Assembly (NCBI GenBank): GCA_902495245.1
Contig: CABUWI010000001.1
Location: 186,001 to 250,000, forward strand
Reading direction: 5' to 3'
Length of the DNA: 64,000 nucleotides
Source of the DNA: an uncultured Porphyromonadaceae bacterium
GTDB lineage: Bacteria; Bacteroidota; Bacteroidia; Bacteroidales; Muribaculaceae
How positions within the stretch are numbered: the stretch's first letter is position 1; each line of letters opens with the position of its first letter. Position numbers and translations under genes: made by a program. This document shows positions 30,763-36,945 of the stretch, piece after piece. Below the pieces are notes generated by a model. That model worked only from the letters and a program-made list of their open reading frames with translations. It did not search any database and had not been told where the DNA came from.

Positions 30763-32361
30763 ATGGATTGGATTATCAATGCCGACCAACAACTCCTGTT
30801 GTTCTTCAACGGTTATCACACACCGGCTCTCGACTCGCTGATGATGTTTCTGACAGGCAAGTGGACGTGGGTGCCGCTCTATGTCGTGCTGGCCGCTCTG
30901 CTCGTGTGGCTCAAGGGGTGGAAACGCGCCCTGGTGCTGCTTATCGGCATCGGACTGACAATAACGCTGGCCGACCAGATTTGCGCCACGCTGATCAGGC
31001 CCTATGTCGCGAGGTTGCGCCCTGCGGCTCCGGACAATCCGCTGTCGCAGTACGTGCAGACCGTCGGGGGCCACTGTCCGCGCTCATTCAGTTTCCCGTC
31101 ATGCCATGCGGCCAATTCATTCGCTTTGGCCACTTTCTTGTCTCTTGTTTTCCGAAAGCGTTGGGCGAGCCTGCTGCTCTTCTTCTGGGCCGCACTCGTC
31201 AGCTATACGCGCCTTTATCTCGGCGTGCATCACCCCGGCGACATTCTTGCCGGCGCTGCGATAGGCTCTCTGATTGCCTGGGGCGTCTGGGCGCTCTGCC
31301 GCCGCATCAGGTTCGGCCAAAACCGCACGGCGGCCGTAGTGGCTCTGCTGCTCGCGGCGACGTCGCAGCCGTCAAGCGCTCAGAAATTTGAATGGGGAGG
31401 TGAATTCGCGACCATATTCGACAACCGCGAAGGGGACGGCCGCCACACCGGTCCCGGCACATACTTTCTGACACGTCTCGCGCCGGAAATCGGCATCAGT
31501 TTTCGCAAAGGCACACATCGGGTCATGGGGGGCGCCGTGTGGACGCAGCCTATCGGCTGCGAATGGCACGGCAAACGCATCTCGCCCACCCTATACTATC
31601 GCTATGAAAGCCGCCACATGAAAGGCTCGCTCGGCATGTTTCCGCGCACTCAGCTGCAACGTCCGCTACCCGAATATCTTGTCAGCGACTCGGCCCGTTA
31701 CTTCCAGCACAATCTGCGCGGCGCTCTGCTGCAAGGTTCATGGCGCAACGGATATTTCGACGTCGTTGTCGACTGGAGGGGCATGCGCACCGAAAAGCAG
31801 CGCGAAGCCTTTGCCATTGTTGCATCGGGCGAATGGCAACGGCGCCGCAAAGTCTTCATTGCCGGCGGCACTGTCATGCTCAACCATCTGGCCAAGGTCA
31901 AGAATCCGCCGGCCGACCAGTATGTTGTCGACAACATAATCGCAAACCCTTATGTAGGCATCGACTTCTTGCCGGCAATCTGTTGCTGCCGCCACCGGTG
32001 GCACGCGCTGTCGCTCCGCGCCGGCGCTATGGCATCACTCACGCGCGACCGCGCCGACCACATCTGGCGCAAGGCCGTCGGACTGCGCGCCGAACTTGAC
32101 GCCACTTTCTGGCGCATTTCGCTGCGCAACGTCGCCTGGGTGGGCAACAGCCCTCTCTTTCCGCTTTATGCCCGGTTCGGCACGCAGCTAAACGACGGCG
32201 AGGCATATTACGCCTCAAAATGGTATAACCGCACGGAACTTTCGGGACTGATTGTCCGTTACAAAAATATAGTTGACCTGCGGGCCGAGCTTGATTTCCA
32301 TCTCGCTGACCGCAACGACTTCATGTTCTATCAACGCTTAATTTTAACAGTTAAAATATGA
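30763..32361 (+). CDS. PAP2 phosphatase fused to a predicted outer-membrane beta-barrel
   Basis: A 532-residue two-part protein. Residues 1-185 are a membrane PAP2 phosphatase with about five helices and the three motifs in variant form: R79-x6-RP (Lys to Arg), PSCH at 112-115 (for PSGH) and R150-x5-H156-x3-D160. Such enzymes act on undecaprenyl-PP, PGP or lipid A phosphates. Residues 188-206 look like a second, internal signal peptide (TAAVVALLLAATSQPSSAQ), followed by about 325 residues of alternating aromatic beta-strands ending RLILTVKI, as in outer-membrane barrels. No ATG or frameshift separates the parts. It overlaps the nitroreductase start by 4 bp. Confidence 0.82.
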   Translation: MDWIINADQQLLLFFNGYHTPALDSLMMFLTGKWTWVPLYVVLAALLVWLKGWKRALVLLIGIGLTITLADQICATLIRPYVARLRPAAPDNPLSQYVQTVGGHCPRSFSFPSCHAANSFALATFLSLVFRKRWASLLLFFWAALVSYTRLYLGVHHPGDILAGAAIGSLIAWGVWALCRRIRFGQNRTAAVVALLLAATSQPSSAQKFEWGGEFATIFDNREGDGRHTGPGTYFLTRLAPEIGISFRKGTHRVMGGAVWTQPIGCEWHGKRISPTLYYRYESRHMKGSLGMFPRTQLQRPLPEYLVSDSARYFQHNLRGALLQGSWRNGYFDVVVDWRGMRTEKQREAFAIVASGEWQRRRKVFIAGGTVMLNHLAKVKNPPADQYVVDNIIANPYVGIDFLPAICCCRHRWHALSLRAGAMASLTRDRADHIWRKAVGLRAELDATFWRISLRNVAWVGNSPLFPLYARFGTQLNDGEAYYASKWYNRTELSGLIVRYKNIVDLRAELDFHLADRNDFMFYQRLILTVKI

Positions 32362-32906
32362 CAGACCTTCACCAACTGCTGATTGACCGACGCTCAATCC
32401 GCAAATATAAAGACGAACCGCTCGACCCCGACGCGGTGAAAACCATTCTCGAGGCCGGCCTGCTCTCGCCCACCGGCAAGAACGCACGCGCTTGGCACTT
32501 CATCGCCGTCGACGACCGCGACACACTCGCCGCCCTGAGCCGCTGCAAACGCGCAGGCGCGCTGCCCGTGGCCAAGAGCGCGCTGACAATCTGCGTATGC
32601 GTCGACATCACCGCAAGCGAAACCTGGATTGAAGACGGCTCGATTGCCGCCGCCTACATGATGCTTCAGGCGCGCGACCTCGGCATTGGCTCATGCTGGA
32701 TTGAAGTCAACGGGCGTCTGGTCGAAGACGGCACTCCCGCCGAAGAGGTGGTCAGCGAAATTCTCGGACTGCCCGAACAGATTCAGCCGCTGTGCCTTGT
32801 AAGCCTCGGGCTGCCCGATGAAGAACGCAAGCCGCAGAACACCGAAAAACTGCTCTGGGAGCGCGTTCACATCGGCAAGTTCAATCCCGGACAATGCGTC
32901 GGGTAA
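32358..32906 (+). CDS. Nitroreductase-family FMN oxidoreductase
   Basis: A 182-residue FMN-dependent NAD(P)H oxidoreductase. It has the FMN-phosphate motif DRRSIRKYKDEPLD at the N-terminus, LLSPTGKNARAWHF, the dimer-cavity region IEDGSIAAAYMMLQARDLGIGSCWIEV and a C-terminal LPDEERKPQNTEKLLWERVH typical of the small clostridial/Bacteroidota subgroup. Substrate unknown; nitroaromatics or quinones are acceptors in relatives. Start by ATGA overlap with the PAP2 gene; it overlaps the next gene by 13 bp. Confidence 0.92.
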   Translation: MTDLHQLLIDRRSIRKYKDEPLDPDAVKTILEAGLLSPTGKNARAWHFIAVDDRDTLAALSRCKRAGALPVAKSALTICVCVDITASETWIEDGSIAAAYMMLQARDLGIGSCWIEVNGRLVEDGTPAEEVVSEILGLPEQIQPLCLVSLGLPDEERKPQNTEKLLWERVHIGKFNPGQCVG

Positions 32907-33628
32907 GCCTGATAGGCGCCGGCAACGTGGCCACACTCATGGCTGCACGCCTGCGTGAACTCGGCTACGAAATCGTGCAGCAGTGCTCGCGCACCGGCAC
33001 GCCCGTTTCGAGTCTCGACCCCGACCGTTGCGACATGGTCATCGTGGCCGTGAGCGACGACGCCATCGCCCCGGTGCTCGCGACGGTTAAATCGGCCGGC
33101 AATGCCGTCTGGGCTCACACCTCAGGCTCGGTGGGCATCGACGTTTTCGACGCCGCGAAATTTCCGCGCCGCGGAGTGCTCTACCCCTTGCAGACGCTGC
33201 TGAAAGACCGCGAAATAGACTGGAACGAGGTGCCCCTGCTTGTCGAAGGCGATTCCGAAATTGAAACCGTGGCGCGGGACATGTCGCCGTCCGTGGCGCG
33301 ACTCGATTCCGAATCGCGCCGCAGGCTGCATGCCGCGGCAGTCATCGGCAACAACATGGTTACATATCTATGGAGCCTTAGCCGGCGCATCATGCAAGAT
33401 GCCGGCCTCGACTTCGGCATGCTCGGCCCGTTGCTGCACATGACCCTTGACCGTTCGCTGTCGCTGGGTCCGCAAAACGCCATGACCGGGCCGGCACGAC
33501 GCGGCGACCTGCACACAATCAGCACCCACCTGGCGGCGCTTCCGCCCGACATTGCCGCAACCTACGGCTTTCTGTCAAAAGAGATATTAAAAATCTATCA
33601 CCCCGAACTCATTACCGACCAATCATGA
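32894..33628 (+). CDS. Rossmann-like DUF2520 oxidoreductase
   Basis: A 244-residue protein with an N-terminal NAD(P)-binding Rossmann fold (VSLIGAGNVATLMAARLRELG) and a C-terminal helical DUF2520 domain (AAVIGNNMVTYLWSLSRRIMQDAGLDFGMLGPLL, ALTGPARRGD-like GPARRGDLHTIS). It is related to ProC and F420-dependent NADP reductases; no pathway is established. It overlaps both neighbours, consistent with tight cotranscription with kdsC and maf. Confidence 0.88.
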   Translation: MRRVSLIGAGNVATLMAARLRELGYEIVQQCSRTGTPVSSLDPDRCDMVIVAVSDDAIAPVLATVKSAGNAVWAHTSGSVGIDVFDAAKFPRRGVLYPLQTLLKDREIDWNEVPLLVEGDSEIETVARDMSPSVARLDSESRRRLHAAAVIGNNMVTYLWSLSRRIMQDAGLDFGMLGPLLHMTLDRSLSLGPQNAMTGPARRGDLHTISTHLAALPPDIAATYGFLSKEILKIYHPELITDQS

Positions 33629-34143
33629 TACCTTACGATCTTACCAAACTGCGCGGCTTTGTCTTCGACGTTGACGGCGTGCTGTCGCCCAACATGGTGC
33701 CCATCGACGCCGACGGCAATCCGGCGCGAATGTGCAACGTCAAAGACGGCTATGCGCTGCAGCTCGCAGTTAAACACGGCTTCAAAATCGCAATCATCAC
33801 GGGCGCTGACACAGAAACCGTGAAAAAGCGCTACAATCTGTTGCGAATCAACGACATTTTTCTCAAAGCTGGCGAAAAATTGCCCAAACTGCAGAAATGG
33901 ATGGCTGACAACGGGCTGCATCCCGAAGAAGTTGCATATTGCGGCGACGATATTCCCGATCTGCCCTGCATGCGCGCGGTCGGCCTGAGCATCGCGCCGG
34001 CCGACGCCTCGCACGACGTGCGCGCGGCGGCTACATATGTCTCTCCCCTGCCCGGCGGCCACGGCATTGCCCGCGAACTGATTGAGCAGACAATGACCGC
34101 CCGCGGAATGTGGCTCCACAAAGACACTGCTTATGGCTGGTAA
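33625..34143 (+). CDS. kdsC: KdsC-like HAD phosphatase (KDO-8-phosphate phosphatase)
   Basis: HAD-superfamily IIIA phosphatase of 172 residues, expected to hydrolyse 3-deoxy-D-manno-octulosonate 8-phosphate in the KDO path to lipopolysaccharide. Catalytic aspartates are Asp15 and Asp17 in FVFDVDGVLSP; other motifs are IITGADTETVKKR, the lysine region LKAGEKLPKL and CGDDIPDLPCM. The capless length is right for tetrameric KdsC. Start by ATGA overlap with the DUF2520 gene. KDO synthase is not in the window, so the substrate rests on family similarity. Confidence 0.88.
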   Translation: MIPYDLTKLRGFVFDVDGVLSPNMVPIDADGNPARMCNVKDGYALQLAVKHGFKIAIITGADTETVKKRYNLLRINDIFLKAGEKLPKLQKWMADNGLHPEEVAYCGDDIPDLPCMRAVGLSIAPADASHDVRAAATYVSPLPGGHGIARELIEQTMTARGMWLHKDTAYGW

Positions 34144-34723
34144 ACATTTCATTCTTGCAAGCGGCTCGCCGCGCCGCAGAGAGCTCCTGGCGATGCTCGA
34201 CATAGATTTCAGCGTTGACACGTCGCGCAGCGTCGACGAAATAGTGCCCCCCGAAATTGCGGTTGACGAGACGCCGGCCTACCTGTCGCGCCTGAAAGCG
34301 CAGCCCTACCTGCCCCATCTCAAAGAGGACGAAGTGCTGATAACCGCCGACACCGTCGTGATTCTCGACAATAAGGTAATCGGCAAGCCAAAAGACGCAG
34401 CCGACGCACAACGGACACTGCGGCTGCTTGCCTCGCGCACGCACAAGGTCATCACCGGGGTCAGCATCGGGCGCCCCGACGGCACTCTGACCACTTTTTC
34501 AGACGTTACCGAAGTCGATTTCGACACCCTCAGCGACGCAGAAATCAACTATTACGTCAGCAAGTATTCCCCGCTCGACAAGGCCGGCGCCTACGGCATT
34601 CAGGAATGGATAGGAGCGGCCGCCGTTAAAGGGATACGCGGCAGTTTCTACAACGTCATGGGGCTGCCGATTCATCGCATCTTCATGGCGCTGAAAGCCG
34701 AAGGGCTCTTATCGGTTGAGTGA
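34133..34723 (+). CDS. maf: Maf/YhdE-type nucleoside triphosphate pyrophosphatase
   Basis: House-cleaning dTTP/UTP (or modified NTP) pyrophosphatase, 196 residues. Maf hallmarks: ILASGSPRRRELL at the N-terminus, ITADTVVILDNKVIGKPKD with the catalytic Asp, THKVITGVSI and KAGAYGIQEWIGAAAVKGIRGSFYNVMGLPIHRI. It overlaps kdsC by 11 bp and its 3' end overlaps the convergent rluD-type gene by 15 bp. Confidence 0.95.
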   Translation: MAGKHFILASGSPRRRELLAMLDIDFSVDTSRSVDEIVPPEIAVDETPAYLSRLKAQPYLPHLKEDEVLITADTVVILDNKVIGKPKDAADAQRTLRLLASRTHKVITGVSIGRPDGTLTTFSDVTEVDFDTLSDAEINYYVSKYSPLDKAGAYGIQEWIGAAAVKGIRGSFYNVMGLPIHRIFMALKAEGLLSVE

Positions 34724-35776
34724 ACGCCAGCGGGCAAGCAAAGCTTCGAAATCAGCCGGGAGCGGCGCGCTGAAAAACATTTCCTCGCCCGTTTTGGGAT
34801 GGGCAAAGCCAAGCGTGCGCGCATGGAGCGCCTGACGCGGACATGCCTCAAAACACCCCTCGATGAAGCGGCGATACGTGCCGCTCGGCACTCCGCGCAG
34901 AATCTTGTCTCCGCCATAGCGGGCGTCGTTGAAAAGCGGGTGGCCGATATGGCGCATGTGCACGCGAATCTGGTGCGTGCGGCCCGTTTCGAGAACGCAG
35001 CGCACCAGCGCCACGTGATTCAGCGGCTCAAGCACTTCATAATGAGTAACCGCATGTTTGCCGTTAGGGTCGTCAGGCGGAAGGACAGCCATCTGCAACC
35101 TGTCTTTCGGATTGCGGCCGATCAGCGACTCTATCGTGCCGGTCGGCTCTTTGGGAATACCCCACACCAGGGCGTTATACTCCCTTTTGGTGGTCTTGGC
35201 AAAGAACTGAGCGCCGAGATGAGTCTTGGCCTCGGGCGTCTTGGCCACTACGAGCAGCCCCGAAGTGTCCTTGTCGATGCGGTGAACCAGCCCGAGCCTC
35301 GGGTCTGACACGTCATAATCGGGATTATCCTTGAAATGCCACGCCAGAGCGTTGACCAGCGTGCCGGAATAGTTGCCGTGGCCCGGGTGCACGACAAGTC
35401 CCGCGGGCTTGTTGACAACAAGCACCGTGTCATCTTCATAAACAATGTCAAGCGGAATATCTTCGGCTATGATTTCGTTCTCATAGCGCGGACGGTCCAT
35501 GACAATCTGCACCACGTCGAGCGGCTTGACCCGATAGTTCGATTTGACAGGGCGCCCGTTGACGAGTATGCAGTCAGCCTCGGCCGCCTGCTGTATGCGT
35601 GAACGCGAAGCGTGCTGCATTCTCAACACGAGAAACTTGTCGACTCTCAGCAGCTCCTGACCTTTGTCGGCCGTAAACCGGAAGTGTTCGTATAGCTCAC
35701 GCCCGTCGGCCGAGTCAATCACGCCCGATTCGTCGGTGAGCTCATCTTCGGCGTCATCAATTGTCATTCTCGGCAT
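34709..35776 (-). CDS. rluD: RluD-family large-subunit rRNA pseudouridine synthase
   Basis: Isomerises uridines in 23S rRNA. The 355 residues contain an N-terminal S4 domain (LRVDKFLVLRMQHASRSRIQQAAEADCILVNGRPVKSNYRV) and the RluA/RluD catalytic domain with HRIDKDTSGLLVVAK (catalytic Asp in RID) and ETGRTHQIRVHMRHIGHPLFNDARYGG. A short acidic N-terminal extension precedes the S4 domain. The ATG at 35776 lies inside the end of the PASTA gene; the ATG at 35767 is an equally plausible start. Confidence 0.93.
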   Translation of the reverse strand: MPRMTIDDAEDELTDESGVIDSADGRELYEHFRFTADKGQELLRVDKFLVLRMQHASRSRIQQAAEADCILVNGRPVKSNYRVKPLDVVQIVMDRPRYENEIIAEDIPLDIVYEDDTVLVVNKPAGLVVHPGHGNYSGTLVNALAWHFKDNPDYDVSDPRLGLVHRIDKDTSGLLVVAKTPEAKTHLGAQFFAKTTKREYNALVWGIPKEPTGTIESLIGRNPKDRLQMAVLPPDDPNGKHAVTHYEVLEPLNHVALVRCVLETGRTHQIRVHMRHIGHPLFNDARYGGDKILRGVPSGTYRRFIEGCFEACPRQALHARTLGFAHPKTGEEMFFSAPLPADFEALLARWRSLNR

Positions 35777-36377
35777 TCTCTATGATAGAGTCCCACTCGT
35801 CTTCAGAATATGCCACAATCGAATCGGTCTGTTCAACGGGCTGATAGCCCTCGCCCACTTCGATTATGATGGTCGACGAAAGAGGCAGCTTGGTGCCGGC
35901 ACGCATGCTCACGCCCATGCTCTTGATTGCGAGCACCAGGTCGCGATAGTCTGAGGGCACGCGAACCTCCCTGATATCCTTGAAGCCCATTGACTGCAGC
36001 GTGGCGCGGGCCTGACGCAGCGACGAGCCCACAAGGTCGGGCAGCGTTACCTGACGGGGCGAGAAAGCGTTTATGGTGAGATAGACCGTACGGCCCGGCT
36101 TGACACGATTTGCAGCCGGCGGAACCTGCTCTACAACCGAGCCGCGCGCAACGGCCGAGTCATAGACGGAATCGACCACCTCCGTGCGCAGGCCGCAGCC
36201 CGCAAGAGTGGTCTGCGCCTCGCTGACCGAAAGCCCGTGAACGTCGGGCACGACCTGCACCTGACCGTGGGCGGTCCATACACCAAGTATCTGCATGGCC
36301 ACGAAAACAAGCACCACCCCGCACAGGGCGATGAGCAAGATATTTGTCAGAATCAGGTGCTTCTTAAAAAAATCCAT
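35757..36377 (-). CDS. Membrane-anchored PASTA-domain protein
   Basis: A 206-residue protein with one N-terminal transmembrane helix (ILTNILLIALCGVVLVFVAMQIL) and two or three extracytoplasmic PASTA repeats: VPDVHGLSVSEAQTTLAGCGLRTEVV, then LPDLVGSSLRQARATLQSMGFKDIREV and a third, weaker unit around 140-180. PASTA domains bind peptidoglycan or muropeptides. No kinase or transpeptidase domain is attached, the normal form in Bacteroidota. It lies between rpsO and the rluD-type gene and overlaps the latter by 20 bp. Confidence 0.9.
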   Translation of the reverse strand: MDFFKKHLILTNILLIALCGVVLVFVAMQILGVWTAHGQVQVVPDVHGLSVSEAQTTLAGCGLRTEVVDSVYDSAVARGSVVEQVPPAANRVKPGRTVYLTINAFSPRQVTLPDLVGSSLRQARATLQSMGFKDIREVRVPSDYRDLVLAIKSMGVSMRAGTKLPLSSTIIIEVGEGYQPVEQTDSIVAYSEDEWDSIIENAENDN

Positions 36378-36380
36378 AGT

Positions 36381-36420
36381 AAAAAAAAGAAGGCGGGAGG
36401 CCGTTGACTGCGACCTCCCG
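36381..36420 (-). terminator. Rho-independent terminator after rpsO
   Basis: Minus-strand stem CGGGAGG (36414-36420) and CCTCCCG (36394-36400) followed by CCTTCTTTTTTTT. It ends just before the PASTA gene start at 36377, so some read-through may supply that gene. Confidence 0.85.
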
Positions 36421-36428
36421 TTGATGCC

Positions 36429-36704
36429 TTACTTACGGATGCCGAGCTCTTTTTGAGCAATGATGGCGCGGTAGCGGTTGATGTCCTTGCGATAGAGATA
36501 ATCAAGCAAGCGACGGCGCTTACCTACCAGCTGCTTCAGAGCGCGAGCCGTAGCAAAATCTTTGTGATTTGACTTCAGATGAGCGGTCAAATGAGCAATA
36601 CGGACCGAGAACAATGCTATCTGAGCCTCAGGAGACCCGGTATCAGTCTTACCCTTACCGTACTTCTCAAAGATTTCAACTTTTTCGTCAGAATTAAGAT
36701 GCAT
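36429..36704 (-). CDS. rpsO: 30S ribosomal protein S15
   Basis: Small-subunit primary rRNA-binding protein. From the ATG at 36704 (MHLNSDEKVEIFEKYGK) it has 91 residues, close to the usual 89. Hallmarks: DTGSPEAQIALFSVRIAHLTAHLKSNHKD and GKRRRLLDYL with RYRAIIAQKELGIRK. The longer frame to 36770 runs through the promoter and is rejected. A strong terminator follows. Confidence 0.98.
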   Translation of the reverse strand: MHLNSDEKVEIFEKYGKGKTDTGSPEAQIALFSVRIAHLTAHLKSNHKDFATARALKQLVGKRRRLLDYLYRKDINRYRAIIAQKELGIRK

Positions 36705-36757
36705 TCTTTGAAAATTTTGGATTGTTAATATTAGGTGAATTTTGCTTTTCAGCGCCG

Positions 36758-36765
36758 CAAAGTTA
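36758..36765 (-). promoter_or_regulatory. rpsO promoter (-7 box)
   Basis: Minus-strand TAACTTTG, with the TTAATTY heptamer array beginning 7 bp upstream in place of a TTTG -33 element. Leader about 48 nt. Confidence 0.65.
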
Positions 36766-36772
36766 CGCAAAA

Positions 36773-36800
36773 AAATTAAGAATTAAAAATTAAGAATTAA
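36773..36800 (-). repeat. Heptamer array TTAATTC/TTAATTT x4 upstream of rpsO
   Basis: Four consecutive 7-bp units, which on the minus strand alternate TTAATTC, TTAATTT, TTAATTC, TTAATTT, directly upstream of the rpsO -7 box. A matching array stands in the same position upstream of the methyltransferase gene at 51647. Confidence 0.75.
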
Positions 36801-36877
36801 AAAACTGCAAAAATTCATGTTCGCGGATATTAACAGCTATGTCTCTTGACACTGCGCGACGCCGACCCGGATAACAG

Positions 36878-36928
36878 ATGCCGGACAAGCGACGGGGTTG
36901 CGGCCCGTCCTCTTGTCCGGCATTTTAT
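36878..36928 (+). terminator. Long GC-rich hairpin with downstream T run
   Basis: Stem ATGCCGGACAAG (36878-36889) with CTTGTCCGGCAT (36912-36923), and an inner stem GACGGG (36891-36896) with CCCGTC (36904-36909). TTTTATTG follows on the plus strand, while the minus-strand side has no T run. It lies 18 bp past the stop of the SGNH gene (minus strand), so it probably ends that transcript, though its T run points the other way. Confidence 0.6.
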
Positions 36929-36945
36929 TGTGGATATGTTGCGGT

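Noticed and set aside
36429..36770. 113-residue version of S15
   Set aside because: The first 22 codons overlap the -7 box and leader; the ATG at 36704 gives the normal S15 N-terminus.
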